In this document: one piece after another, positions 23,601 to 38,600 of the stretch
How positions within the stretch are numbered: position 1 is the stretch's first letter
How the letters are laid out: each line of letters opens with the position of its first letter
Assembly (NCBI GenBank): GCA_022749755.1
Contig: CM040441.1
Span: 23,685,475-23,749,474, forward strand
Direction of reading: 5' to 3'
DNA length: 64,000 nt
Origin: Azadirachta indica
Taxonomy: Eukaryota; Streptophyta; Magnoliopsida; Sapindales; Meliaceae
Notes under the pieces: model-generated
Databases searched by the model: none
Told to the model about the DNA's origin: nothing
Seen by the model: the letters and a program-made list of their open reading frames with translations, nothing else
Translations under genes and position numbers: made by a program

Positions 23601-26600
23601 TTTAGTAATGTATATATATAATAGATATCTTTTGTTTTAGGATGAGGTTTTTTAAGAAAGGATGTGGTTTGTAAATCTACTAAGTTGCTCATGTTTCTAA
23701 TTTTTTTCCCCTTTTCCTGCTTGTGTTATGCGTGACATTATTTATAGAAATCTCTTTTTGGATATAGATTTTAAGATAAGTTGCTAGAATTATTTAGGTC
23801 CTCTCTGCTCAACGTACTGAGCGGCTGGATGAAGTGAAAGAAGGGAACGGGGAAACAAAAGGCTAAGCAAGTCAGTTGTTAATTTGAAGAGAATCAGGAC
23901 TGACTGACAGAGTAGAGACCTCCACATTTTTAGATAGCTAGGCACCAAATATACATTTTATTAGTAAACTTCCATTTGATTCCTGTTTTTTTTCCTCTCT
24001 GTGATCTGTATCTCGTTTTGGACAGTTTTTTGCCTAGGGTTGCTGATTCTTTAGTTTCTCTCCTGGAAAGTGGTGCTGACAGGGAGCCAGATATTGTTGA
24101 GCAGGTAAAAGCTATGGTCTTTGTGAAGCCTTTAAGCTGTTATTATAAATTTTCATTTTTCCTTGTTGGGCATATCTTCTTCAATGTTGCTAACTTAAAA
24201 TTTGCGGTCTTCCGTTTGCAGATTTTTACTTCTTGGTCATTTATTATGATGTATTTGCAAAAATATCTCATTCGAGACGTGATAACTGTGCTCAAGTAAG
24301 TACAATTGTACCTACTGTTATTTGATTTGCAGCATGAGAATGTGTAGGTACTTATAGATTTTTGTGGAGGAGAGAAAAGCTTGTGCATTTTTAAAAATAA
24401 ATGAAGAAGAATATTGGAATTACAAATATCTGATGCATAATTTTCAAGTTGCCTTCCATCTAAAAGAATCAAATTTCATGGTTAGATTGATTCAATAAAG
24501 TTTGACTGACAAGAAGGGTGGAGGAGGAGGAGGAAAAAAAGAATAGCTCTAGTAGTTTCTATTCCTAGAACTGATACTGTGGAGAGAAATTGATGCCACG
24601 GCCATGTAAAGATTAGAGAATATTTACTCTTTTGTAAGCCTGGGGTTGAGACTATGAACTCCTCACCTGAAATTAAGACATCTTGCTGGAGCAAATTGTT
24701 TGTGGTAGTTGATAAGTCATTTGTAGTTGAATTGGAGTTAATTGTTTAAAATATAAATATCTACATCCGATCTTGAAAAAAATATTCAAATTATATTGGG
24801 ACTTTCTGTAATGATTCAGTATTCATGATGATTTGTCTTTCTTTGGTCCTTGATAACCAATATCTCTCCCATATTTGGATATTTGTGACTCTTGCGTAGT
24901 ATGGAATGTCTCCTTTTACTAATAAGGTGTTTATCCTTCCCCTTTGTAAAGGAGATTCTGGACTGTCAGTTATCTGCCCCTCTTATTTGCAATGTTCCTC
25001 TGTCATTGTTGGTAAATCCTTGTTTAGAATGACTGAAAGGTAGTCTTTGCTAACAATATATATTCAAGGATTAAGATTTCCATTCTCAAGGATTTCTCAA
25101 GAGTTTCCATGTTTAATTATAGTAATTTCTATTTTGTTAAACCACATGTTCTATTGAGTACTAAGTGATATATTTCAAGGCTCAAGTGTAGTGTTGAAGG
25201 AAACTCTTTTGAGAGTAAACAATAAATTGTAGAGAGAAGTTTAGGTTATATGAAATATGTGAATCTTTATACTACAATAGTTTTAGAGTACCTTACAAAA
25301 TACTTGGAAAATTTTATGGAAGAGGAATGGGAGATGAAATTAGGTCAGGTCATGCTTTCTGGTGGTGATATGTTACACTAACTATATATCAAAATTAAAA
25401 ATAAAAAATAAAAAAAAGAAAGAAAGGGAAGATTACTAAAGCAATTTGCGGTTAAATAAATCAATAATACACTATTATTTCCTTATTCATTAGTTTTCAC
25501 TGATAATTTGTCTGCGTTCTTTGCTTTTGAAGGGTTACTGTAAAATTAAGATATTACTCAAAGGACTATGTTCAAGAATTTATGGCAGAGGCTACGTCAT
25601 TCTTGTTGAGGAATGCACCTATTGAGCAGCTTGAATCAGGTATCAATATGCCATAGTGCTTTCCCCTGCTGAGCTCTGCTTTAGTTATATATTTTTATAT
25701 GACTGAAAATACGGTGGAAAAAGGAAGGATAATCTGTTATGAGTGTAAAGCATGCCTTCATTGATTCCACCAAACCCCCACCCACACACATCCTCCAAAT
25801 ACATGAGAGAAAAAAAAATCGCGTACTATTTAATGATGATTGGCAGCTTATAAATGTGCAATTTGAAATCCAAAGATCCTCAAAATCAATTTCGTCCATG
25901 TGTAAGCCAGCTAGTAAACTTCAGTGTAGTTGGTCAAAATATTAATGTTGCAAGTTGTCTCTAAGGCTTGATACTTGTGAATAAACTAATTTGTTTCTTC
26001 TCATTGTCTTTTTCTAATTGGGGGATATCTTTTATGCATGCTACATATCAAGGTTGTGTGCACTTGTGCTCTACAAAATATATAATTTTTTCTATCAGTT
26101 ACGGCAGGATTTTTGGAGTTTATTTCTATAAAAAGTACGGGAGAAAGAGGAGATGGGCTGGGGTATAGCCCGGTAGTGTGTTAATTGCTGAATGAGTGAA
26201 CAATTTTAATATCTCAATTTGTTGAGGTTTAGAATAGAAGAAGAAAGATGAAGAGGCAGGAAAAATACTCATCTACCAATAATTTAAGGTGGCTACATGT
26301 ATATTATTGAAATAGACAAACTTACTAAAATATTCCTACACTATATTTCTAACAAGAAACAATAAACCTATTTTAGACATATCACTCAGTTAATTAAGCC
26401 TCCCTCAGTGATGCATATGTAGTGGCTTTAATTGCAAACGGAGTGCTAGTTAAACTTGGAACTAGTTGTCCATAGGAATTTTGTGCCTTGGGTAAGATTT
26501 TTAAGGATTACTTAGATGCACCCATAATGGTTTGGTACTAAAGTTTGAGATGGGTTTTCTGTTATTTGCTCTTTTCAATTTGTTTCTCCTGTCTTGGATA

Positions 26601-29600
26601 GGAATCTGCTTGTAGCAGAAGTAAAAGTTTTGTTGATGCAGTGGCTGGTATAGGGCTTTGTTGAGGTGGTGGTTGGATGAAAATCACTTTGTTAAGCTGT
26701 TGGTGCTTTGTTGAAATTGACTATGTGTTAAAGGTAAATGATGTACATTGTACATAACTGACTTATAACAGGTATCAGAAAGATCATGTTGGAGGTTGTG
26801 AAGAAACCATTACCTGTGCGAAAATCTGGAGCCAGTGCTTTGCTTTGTTATGTTATGAGAGGAATCTCATCTGGGTTCCATTCAAGAGCAGAGCGAGTTC
26901 TGAGGTTATTGATGGGCCAGTTGGTATTTTCGATTGGTAATAAGTTAAATCAAGGTAAGTTCTCTCCTCTGGACAAGGCTTTGAATTAACTATTTTACAT
27001 GTATATTTACAGTGCAAGTCTTTGTTAACTAAAATAATTTCCATTAAAATTCATTGATACATAATCATGGGATTTTTGCAATCAGATTCATTCACGGATA
27101 AACAAATTCTGTGTGCTTTCTTTCTCAAATGACGATAGTGCTTATATCCCAGAAATTTCAGTTTTGTTCTTGGGGATTACAATTTTGATATAATGTTAGA
27201 CTACCTTTTGCATTTAGAAAAGATATACTTGGCATGAATAAATTATTAATTTATATCAGGTTAGTCTTGCAAAATAAAATAATACGTTGCCTGGTTTAGA
27301 AACTGTGCATTGTGGCTTGTATAATGGGGAATTTTTACAAGAAAACTGGTTAAATGGGTGATGTAGGGAAAACTATGCTAATTTATGAGTTGTTTCTAAT
27401 TTTAACTCTTTTGGCTGATGGCTGATTTTCCTACGTGGAGATTATTTTGTTTCTAATTTTAACTCTTTTGGCTGATGGCTGATTTTCCTACATGGAGATT
27501 ATTTTGGATGTCTCATGTTTCGTGATCCTGAGTGTGTTCTTGTCGTTCTCTTTATCACAGATTCAGACACTGTTGTTCAAGTTGTGATCGCAGCTTTTCA
27601 GAGAATAAGTGATAATCTAGGATCCAAGGAGTTAATTTTGATGTGGGAATGCTTATGTCAGGAAATAATTGACTGCATAGCCAATGAGCACCTGTTGCAT
27701 CTTAATTACCTATTATCACTGCTTGTTGCTACTGTTGAGATCGATAACAGACAAGGGATTTCTGGTGAGCTAGAAACTAATCACTTCATTGCTTTTTTTT
27801 CAGTGCTTGTAGTTGTTATAAGGATATTTGTATACCTCTTGCATTTTCAATATGGACTCTTTAATCTCGACAGATTACCAGCCGATGCTTGAACTTGTGG
27901 ATACACTTGCACGTGCATTTATCATACCTTCCAACAAAGTTAAGGAAGTTAATCATCCATCTGAAGTTGTTGATAAGGTTCTGCAACTAATGCTATGCAT
28001 TCTCAATGGGCTCCATAGAGCCAATGATATGTCCACTATTGCTTACTGTTCGTCACAATGGGCTCCTGCATTTGAGTTGAGGAACTCAAGGTAGTGTCTT
28101 GAGCGGTTTGATTTTTGGTGTCATTCTGTTTTATTTTCTTGGTTTTGTCTAATTTAACTCTGAAATTGTTTTCAGTTTGTTTACATTTATTAGGAAGCTA
28201 CTATTGATGGACCCTAGCATATTGTATACATTTAGAGTCAATATTTTAAGGTAATATTTGTCCATCATATTTTTTTTATTTCTCTACTTTTTTATTTGGT
28301 ACGTTCTTTTTGACTTTTCTTATTGTATTTTCAGCGCGATGAATGATCTAATAGAAAATTCCCCAGACGAAGCTATATGTCTATTGCTGTCCTTCTTTGG
28401 GAGACTGCAAATGAAACCTCAATACTGTGACTTCTTAGACGGAACATCAGGAGGAGTAGTTTTGAGGATTTGCGGTTTTGTGCAGGAGACTATCTCTTCA
28501 TGGATCAGGACGATAAATGATATTGCTCAAGGGAATTCATCATCTACTCAAATTGATGAGGCTAAGTTGGCTCTCCTCTGGGGGGTCATCAGATGCTATC
28601 CTTATATAACGGATGTGCAGGCTGTATCTTCTTTGCTGATGGATTTGATAGATGCACTTCATCTACTTCTACTGCACGAAGCTAGTAAGAAATCTTTTCT
28701 TGTTAATACACAATTGAGTTTGTCTCTGTATGTGAGCTGAACCTATGTTGTCTGTTATTACATTTTCTTAGGAGCAGAATGCACAGTATGGAATGGCTTG
28801 GTATTTCAAACACTTAACGGGAGTCATTCTTTGATGCAAATGTCTAAAAGAGCTTTCTAATCAATGTCATTGGCAGTTCTATTTTGTAATTTTTGTTGAT
28901 TTTATTTTACTGTTTTGCTTGTTTCACCATATTATTCTAAAGGCATTAAAATTATTTTAATGGTTGAAACCAGCTTATTGAGTTGGTGTCTGCTTTTTAA
29001 AAGGGCTCTGAAATGGTGCTTTCTCAATCTGGATTTTGTCTTCTTTCCGTGCTTTTATTTATCACAGATGCTCTTTCAGAGCTTGTTGCAGGTGTTTCTA
29101 AGCATACTTGGCAAAGCCTAATAGGTGCTTCTTTAGCTTCCTATTGTGAGTGGCATCATGCAAAAAACTCTGGACTTGAAGAAATGGGCAGGGTTCTTCA
29201 TCTTGCTAAGACTTGCAAATCATCCTCGCAAGTTTTGTGTGCTGTTGCTGATTATTTGGATTATGTGCACGGGTAGGTTGATCTTTGGGTCAATGGTTGA
29301 TGTTGCCTAACCTTTATTCATGCTATTGCTATTTAATCTTGTTGATGTTTCCTAACCTTTATTCATGCTGTTGCTATTTGATCTTGTTGATCATTGTTGT
29401 TTAATACTGGCAATTATCAAATTGTAGAACTACATGGCAAGCAGACAACAGCCAGAATAAATGCCACCCAGAACTTGTAGCAAGTAAGGCTGTGGATGCG
29501 GTTGGCATATATGCAGATAATTTGTGCCACTCAGACAAGGCAATTCGTGTTCCAACTCTTAGAATTTTGTCCCACTATGAACCTTTAACGTATGAAATCT

Positions 29601-32600
29601 CTGGAATGGATCAGCCACCGGAGAAGAAGATGAAAACTGAAACTGGTGTTTCTCACACTAGCCCAATGGATATTCTTGGCTGTAATGTATGTATATTTAA
29701 TTCTCGCTTTGCTTGCCGTTTGAAACTATTTTCTACTTTGAATATTGTTGGCTGATTTTCCTCAAAATGTCAGGTTATTCAGCTCCTTCTCTCCATTGAG
29801 ACTACTCCTCTTTCAATAGATTCAAGCAGGAAAATTATCCTTCTGATCTCTAGAATACAGATGAGCCTAACTGCTGGAAGAATATCTGAAACATATATAC
29901 CCCTTGTTTTGAATGGGCTAATTGGTATCCTCCATAATCGTTTTAGCTATCTCTGGAATCCAGCTTCTGAATGCCTTGCAGTACTCATCAGCAAGCATCT
30001 TGGACTCGTTTGGGATAAATTTGTTGGTCACTTTCAGCATTGTCAATCCAAATTTCCGATATCTCATGAACAACCTGATAGGCTGAGTTCCAAGTTGTCT
30101 AACACTTCTAATGGTACATAATAACTTTTCTTCTTCTTCTTTTTTTTTTTTTTTTTCATTTGTTCTATTTCGTGAAAGGATTGATACATTATAGCTTGGT
30201 TTTTGCTACTATTGTCATATTAATATTCAGATTCTTACACATTTGGTTCTGTATGGTTATTTCTGGATTTTTTTTCTTTTTCTGGGAAAAGAGTGGAAGA
30301 AATATGTAGGAATGTTGAAGACAATATAAAATTATGTCGATGGTGAATCTAGATAACCATGCTTCTTATTGAGTGTCATTGTAATCATTCCACCGAATGT
30401 TTAATGTTTGCTATTGGTTTCCATTCTCAGATCTGGTTGAGCAATTTAATTTGTTTGTTTCTCCTGCATCTGAGAGCACTCCACATGCAATGGTATTATC
30501 TATGGTGCTCCAGACATTACAAAAAGTACCTTTTGTTGCTGAGTCTCGGTCTCGACAAATTATACCTTTGTTCTTGGACTTTTTGGGATACAATAACAAC
30601 AATCTTGTCAGGTAGTTGTTTCATAGATCTGGTGCCTTTGATTAGAAATACATCTTTTTCTTGTAATCTGACTTGTAAAACATAAATCTTATCAAGAGTT
30701 TTGACATTGCAGTGTTGGATCATTCAATTCACTTATTTGCAAAGGCAAAGAGTGGAAGAGTGTCCTTAAAGAATGGCTGAACTTGTTGAAACTGATGCGA
30801 AACTCTAAGTCCTTTTATAAAAGTCAGTTTTTAAAGGATGTTCTGCAAAATAGGTTGGTGCAAAGTTGGATGATGCATGTAATTATTCATATTGTTTAAT
30901 AATTCTTATGTTATTAATTGATCATTATGTTTGGGTGTCTCTATTAGGCTTCTGGATGAAAATGATGCTGAAATACAGATGAAGGTTCTTGATTGTCTTT
31001 TGATGTGGAAAGACGATTTTTTGATCCCTTATGACCAGCATCTTAAAAACTTGATCAATTCAAAAAGTTTAAGAGAAGAACTAACAACATGGAGTTTGTC
31101 TAGAGAATCACATTTAATTGAAGAAGGTCACAGAGCTAATCTTGTGCCTTTAGTTATTCGTCTCTTGATGCCAAAAGTCAGAAAACTGAAAACTCTTGCC
31201 TCTCGAAAGGTAGGCCTGCATAAATATACTCTTAATTGTACTCCTATTGTTTCAACTTTTTGGGCTTTTGAACATTTATTGAATCATGTTTTTCCTTTCA
31301 ACAAAACAATAAATTTATCAACGCACCCTATATTTCTTATGTTTATATGCATTTCTCTGGCAGCATACAAGTATATATCATCGAAAGGCAGTTCTTGGTT
31401 TCATCTCTCAACTAGATGTTGACGAGCTACCTCTCTTCTTTGCATTGTTAATAAAATCCTTGCAAATTATTCCAAAGGGAGCTGATGATGATGCCTTCTG
31501 GAACAAGCTCTGCTGCACTATGGAGGAATTCCAAGAAAGCAGTTTCTTGAAATATTTCACTATAGAAAACATAGCAGCTCTGTCTTGGAAAAAGATTCAT
31601 GGTTTTCTGCATGTGATTGAAGATGTTCTTGGAGTTCTTGATGAATTGCACGTTGGACCTTTTCTTAATCTATTGATTGGATGTGTTGTTCGGATTTTGG
31701 TGAGCTGCACTTCAAGTCTTGATTTTTCCAAGGATAGAAGATCTTCTCTGGTGGAAAATAATTCAAGTGCTGACCTGACTTCTTATGAGAAGGACAATCC
31801 TGCAGGAAATCATGTCCTGGTAATGTTCTTGCTAAAGATTGTGGAATGTCATTCATTATTGGAAACTTTCTGTTTAAGGTGATTTTTAACTGATCCCATT
31901 TTGGTACTTAGATTTATGGGTTAGCCAAATGAAATGCCTGAAGTAATTACAAGATTATATTATGTTGATTTCAGTAGGTATGGCCATCAAGAGGATATCT
32001 TTTTTTTTTTTTTTTTTAGCTTTTGGGTGGGCTTTTTTATGAGATTTTTTTTTCCTTCTAAATTTTTACTGTTGACATCTAAAAACTTGCTTATGCTTAC
32101 CAGCACTCAAAGTTGGTTCTTTTTATTTTTTATTTTACATGCTTTTGAAAAAAAAGAAAATGGCATTTCCGACCCTCCCCCTCCTCACCCCTCCAACCCC
32201 TCCCTCTCCCCCCCCCCTCCATGAGTTGGCATGTAAATAACTTAATTATACTGTCAGAAGCAAGGTATTGTTGGTGAAGTTTCGTACCTTTGCATTATTA
32301 AAAGCGAATTGTGTTAGAGACTATGGACTCAAATGAAATTATCTAATTGTGTGCAGACCAACTCATCCATGAAGCAGTTGAAGGATTTAAGATCTTTATG
32401 TCTGAGAATTGTTTCGACTGTTCTTAACAAGTACGAGGATCATGGTTATGATTGTGATTTCTGGGACCTGTTCTTTAAGTCGGTGAAATCTTTAATTGAT
32501 GCTTTCAAGCTGGAGGGTGCTAGTAGTGATAAACCAAGTTCGCTGTTCTCTTGCTTTTGCCATGAGCAGAAGCCACAGACTTGTATCATTATTATATAGG

Positions 32601-35600
32601 GAAAAGAATCTGGTACCTGACATATTTTCAATTTTAACTGTCACAACTGCCACAGAAGCAATTGTTTCTGGCGTGCTGAGGTTCATTGAGAACCTCCTGA
32701 TTCTTGACAATGAGTTGGGTGATGAAGATAGTGCTATAAAAGAAGTCATACTTCCAAATCTTGATACACTTATCTGCAGTTTGCATTCTCACTTTCAAAG
32801 AGCATCCAAGAGGTATAAATGATGCTCGCTTAATAATTTTGCTTATTTCATTTTTCCATGTTGTGAAATATTTCTGACAATCACTATTCTGAAATTTTCT
32901 GTAGCTTAATTGACAAGTCATAACTAAATTTTGCCATTTGGTAAAATACGTCGTCTAGACTCATCCAAGTATTCTAGAAAATCTTGAAGCTGCTATGTTG
33001 GTTTATGAGGCAGTCAAATGATATGAATGTTAAATTCCAGTTTGGTTTTTTTCTTTTCTGTAAGTGTTTTTGGGTGTTTGGTTGCATTTTCATCTCCTTG
33101 AATCCAACTACATTGATCCCTGAATCTTGGGCCACTAGTGCTTAGTTGAATTGTCAAAGGCTCAGAATCACTTTTTCATATTGATAAAGCAGCTTAGGAA
33201 ACTTATTGAGATGCTCTTTCATAGCTTCATTGAGAGGTATATTGATGTAAAATCTCTTCCTTTATCTGCCAAATTTCATCTCATAAAATGGCAGGATTCT
33301 TTTATATGTGTGCTTATTTGTCTCTCTCTAAACTCATTTGTTTGCTTGGCTTTTGTTCTAAGAATTTTGTTTCACTGTATGGAGTTCTCTTGAAGCGTTT
33401 CTTATGGCAAGCGACATCATATTTTTCTAAACATTTATGCTTAGTTCATATGTGCATGGCAAAATATATCTTGATTTATGATTGTCTGGTGGTAATGAGA
33501 TCTCTGTCAAGCTCTTAAAATTCTGAAGTATTGTTGTTTGCTTTTGCATTTAAAATTCTGAGGGAGTGAGTTTATTGTTATTTGATTATTTATCTATGTG
33601 AGTCACATTCTTTTGTGCCAGGAAATTGGTTAAATCTTGTGGGGAGACAGCAATTGGAATTTTGAAATTGTTGGCCCATTATATTAAAGATCCATTGATA
33701 GCGGCAAAATTTGTGGATATCTTACTACCCTTCATAGCCAAGGCAGTTAAAGATTCTGGTAAATATTTCATACATCTATGTTACACTGTATAACCTTTTT
33801 GTGGTCTCTCTGAAAGTCAAAGCTTGGTCTTGCAGATGTCTCTGTTAAAGCTGTTCAAGTTATTCGAGATATCATACCAGTAGTAGGAATGGGGAGCACT
33901 AGAAAAGTTCTTAAGGCGCTCTCTCCACTTCTTGTTTCTGTTGAATTGGATAAGCGGTCATCTATCTGTGATCTTCTTGATGCTCTTGCAAAAGCTGACC
34001 CTTCTGTGTCCTCTGTGGTAATACTTCTTCTTCTTTTATACCTAAAACATTTTGTCTGGAGTAACATTCTTTACTCATGCAAATTGTAACAAAGAAATTT
34101 CATAATTATTCATTCCTTTACAGGCAAAACTTGTCCGTGAGTTGAATGCAACCTCTGCTCTGGAAATGGGTGGCCTTGATTATGATTCTGTGGTTGCAGC
34201 ATATGAAAAGATTAGCGTTGATTTATTCTATACCACAGGAGTGGATGATGCATCAGTCATTTTGTCACACTGTGTGTACGATATGTCATCAGAGGAATTG
34301 ATCTTGAGACATAGTGCATATAGGTCATTTCTCTCTTTTGTTGAATTTTCTTCATTAATTCTAGATGGGGAAAGGCCTAGTGCAGAGGAAGCAATGCAAA
34401 CAGTTGATGAAGGATTGTGGACAATAGCATCCATTCAGCACATAATAAATAAGTTTATTTTGAAGCATATGGGGGAGGCAATGACCAGAGGAAGTAAAGT
34501 GAAAAAGGTATGGAAATTCTTTTAATTGTGTGGTAAGAATCTATGATGTAATGGGCTTTTTTTGGATCTCAAGATGCATGCGAAGAGTTGTAACTGGACA
34601 AATACTTAAAGAAAAATAAAAAGAAAGCCTAGTTTTGGTAGAAATTTTAATAATTTGATCCTCTGACTAGAAATTTGGTTATCATACAACTTCATAGGAT
34701 TGATACTGTCTCCTGAATGGATGGTTATGATTACAGGAATGGATTGATTTACTCAGAGAAATGGCATTGAAGCTCCCACAACTGTCAAATCTTAATTCAC
34801 TGAAAGATCTGTGCTCGGAAGATTCTGAAGTAGATTTTTTCAAAAATATTATTCACTTACAGGTTATTTCCTTACTTTATGTCTTTCTACAGATATATTT
34901 CCATGGAGATGTCAGATACAATGTTGAGAATTGACTTCAATGTCTGCAAACAATGTGTCTCGGCCATTTTTGTAGATATCAGATACAAAAATGTTTTATC
35001 AAATTAGAGATAGATGCTTTTACATTCTTTTTGTTAAATAAGAGGAAGTGCATTTATTTCTACGTTCTTTTTATACTGAATTTAACTTGTACTGTTGTGT
35101 ACCTGGAGCCATTTATCACGTGTTTTCACTCTGCTCTATCAATTCTTATTTACTTTGTCTTTTAATGCTTTTCTTCTTGTTTTTCCTTTATATGAGTGAT
35201 ATTCCTTTTTGTTCTCGCAGAAACATAGGAGGGCACGGGCACTAACACGTTTTAGGAAAGTAGTTAGTAGCAACATGTCAGAGGTAATTATTTTATTCAC
35301 TTGATCACTTTCAAAGATTGTTTCCATATCACTGAAACTTTGTATGTTGCTCTTAACTTCCAGGGACTCTTGAATAAAGTGTTTGTCCCACTATTTTTCA
35401 CTATGTTGTATGATGTACAAGATGAAAATGTTAGAAATGCATGCTCTGAAGCCCTTGCTTCAATTTCTGCTCATATGGAATGGAAGTCATACTCTGCCTT
35501 GTTGATGAGGTCTTTTCATGAGATGGAAAAGAATCCACAAAAGCAAAAGATTTTGCTACGACTATTGTGCTCTATTTTGGACCAGTTCCATTTTTCTCAA

Positions 35601-38600
35601 CTTCGTTCCTTTGAAGAAGCTGATGACCCATTGGCTAATTCAGTAATTGCTACTAGTACTAGTTCTTCAGGCATTTTGCACAAATGTCATAGTTCGATGA
35701 TGGTCTCTGAGATAAAAACATGCCTTCAAGAAACTGTGCTTCCAAAGTTACAAAAATTACTGAATGCTGATTATGACAAGGCCAATGTTGATATCAGTCG
35801 GGCTGCATTAAAAGTACTAAAGTTGCTTCCAGGAGAAATAATGGACTCACAACTTCCAAGTATCATTCATCGCATTTCAAACTTCTTGAAGAGTCGTTCA
35901 GATTCCATCCGGCATGGTGCGAGGTTAGCTTTGGCTGATTGTTTGAAGGAGCTAGGACTGGAATACTTGCAGTTTATGATAGGGGTTCTGCGAGCTACCT
36001 TAAAGCGAGGATATGAACAACATGTGTTGGGTTACACACTCAATTTTATTTTATCCAAATTGCTTTCAGGCTCTGCCAGTGGGAAGTTGGATTATTGTTT
36101 GGGAGAGCTCCTTTCTGTAGTGGAGAATGATATTCTTGGAGATGTTGCTGAAGAGAAAGAGGTGGAAAAAATTGCTTCCAAGATGATTGAAACTAAGAAG
36201 CAAAAATCTTTTGAGACCCTGGAATTAATTGCTAAAAACATAACATTTAGAACTCATGCGTCAAAACTTCTTTCCGTTGTAACAGCCCATTTGCAGAATC
36301 ATCTGACACCGAAAGTGAAGTCAAAATTGGAAAGCATGCTAAATCACATTGCTGCTGGCATTGAATGCAACCCATCGGTGGATCAGACTGACCTGTTTGT
36401 CTTCATATATGGCCTTGTTGAAGACAGAATTAGGGAAGAAAATGATCTGCATGCAACTTCCTCCAGTAAAGAAGCTAATAATCATAAAAATAATGTGAAA
36501 GGGAAAATTATTTCTTCAGGTCGAGTAATTGTTGGTAAACCAACATGTTCACATCTTATTACAGTGTTTGCTCTTGGGCTATTACACAAGCGCTTGAAGA
36601 ATTTGAAATTGAATAAACATGATGAAAAAGTGTTGTCCATGTTGGATTCATTTGTGACCCTGCTTGGCAATTGCTTGAGTTCCAAGTATGAAGATATTTT
36701 GTCGGCATCTCTTAGGTGTCTTACTCCATTAGTTAGTCTGCCACTGCCATCTCTTGAATCTCAGGCTGACAAAATAAAGGCAACTCTGTTGGATATTGCC
36801 CACAGCTCAATGTCTAGTAGTCTTTTGATGCAGTCATGCCTAAGCTTGTTAACAAAGCTTCTGCGTACAACTAAAATTACCCTGTCTTCGGATCAACTGC
36901 ATCTCTTAATTCAGTTTCCCCTGTTTGTTGATCTTGAAAGGAATCCCTCTGATCTGGCCCTTTCACTTCTGAAGGCAGTTATTAATCGCAAGCTAGTTGT
37001 CCATGAGATATATGATGTGGTAATTCGAGTTGCAGAGCTGATGGTAACAAGTCAAATAGAATCAATTCGCAAGAAATGCAGCCATGTTTTATTGCAGTTC
37101 TTACTTGATTATCATCTTTCAGATAAAAGATTGCAACAACATTTGGATTTTCTGTTAGCAAATCTGAGGCATGTATCTGATAATCAAAACTTCATTTTTG
37201 TTTATATTTGAACTTTTTAAAGAAAAATGACTTGGCTATTATTGCAGTTACGAGCATGCAAGTGGAAGAGAGGCTGTGCTCGAAATGCTGCATGCAATTA
37301 TAAAGAAATTTCCACAAACAAAAGTGGATGAGCAATCTCACACATTATTTGTCCATTTAGTGGCTTGCTTGGTTAATGACCATGATAATAAAGTCCGTTC
37401 GATGATTGGTGTAGCTATAAAGCTTCTTATAGGACGCATAAGCCCACATTTACTTAAATCCATACTGGAGTACAGTCTATCTTGGTATTTGGGTACAAAG
37501 CAGCAACTCTGGAGTGCTGGTGCACAGGTAAATATTTCTTACTCATATTGTAAACTGTGGACTTCAACAATTTAATACCATATTCTTTTTCAAATTTCAT
37601 GAGATATTTATGTATGTGTGGTGTGTGCTTTATTCTCTTTTAAATAACTGTTTTTCACCCCTCAATCAAAATAATGTCTTTAAATAGACATTATTGTGCC
37701 CCTTAAAGTTGAGGATTCTTATTAAAATTGTGCCCTGTCAAATGGCTTATGCCAATTCGTTGCTGCAGCTACTAGTGCACCTGTCATATACTTATTTTGG
37801 TATCACCTATGTTATAATTTCGGATGAATCATCTATCCGCAGTGTGTTTGAAATATCTTTGTGAAAACTGGTCCACCCGGTCCATAGGGTGGTTTGATAG
37901 GATTTGTATAGATTATCTCCTGTCCCCAAATTTCATTTTTATTTTTCTTTTTGAACACTCCATTATCATGCTTGCTTTCTTTCTTCAATCACTATAAAAA
38001 AAAAAAAAAAAGATGAAATTTCTGTTTCGGGAACCAAAGATCAGAACTGAGGGTTTTGCATCTACTGCAATGACCTTGATCCCAAGGAGAGTTCTTTGTT
38101 GCTTTACTTGTTATAATACCTGCTGGTTGGTTTTTAGTTCTATTTTACAGCATCGGGGTATTTGGTGGGTGGTTAGAATGGGTTGAATTTGTTGAATTTC
38201 AGCCTGGGGCTCTTGTTAACTTAATAAATGTGGAATTTGGACCTAGAGGTAAATGGCCTTCTGTTTGTTCTCCACTACTTCAATTCATCTGTTTATTTGA
38301 GAATCTTTTTCTAAGTGCTGTTGGGTCCATCAATAGCTTTCTCAAAGCTGGTTTATAAGAAAGAAACATTCTCCTCTCTCTTTTATACAGCTTCAGAGGA
38401 ATTTCAAGTTGTATCTATTTTTCTACATTCTTAAAAAGTGGGACGCGGATGTAAGCTAGTTTGCACACATGGTTACAGACGATTTCAATAGCTTTCCGTA
38501 TAAAATTCTTTATTCAGAGCTTATCATAGACATTTAGTTTACTCCTTTTAATCTTTCTTTTCTAGTAACATTAGTTTCCATTTTTCTTTTATTAAAAAGA

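Noticed and set aside
31934..32224. 96-codon frame in UTP20 intron 19
   Set aside because: It is made of poly-T and C-rich low-complexity sequence between two well-supported exons.
32516..32567. A short intron that might remove the UTP20 frameshift
   Set aside because: Possible GT and AG pairs give an intron of about 50 bases, shorter than usual in plants, and none of the acceptors restores the frame.
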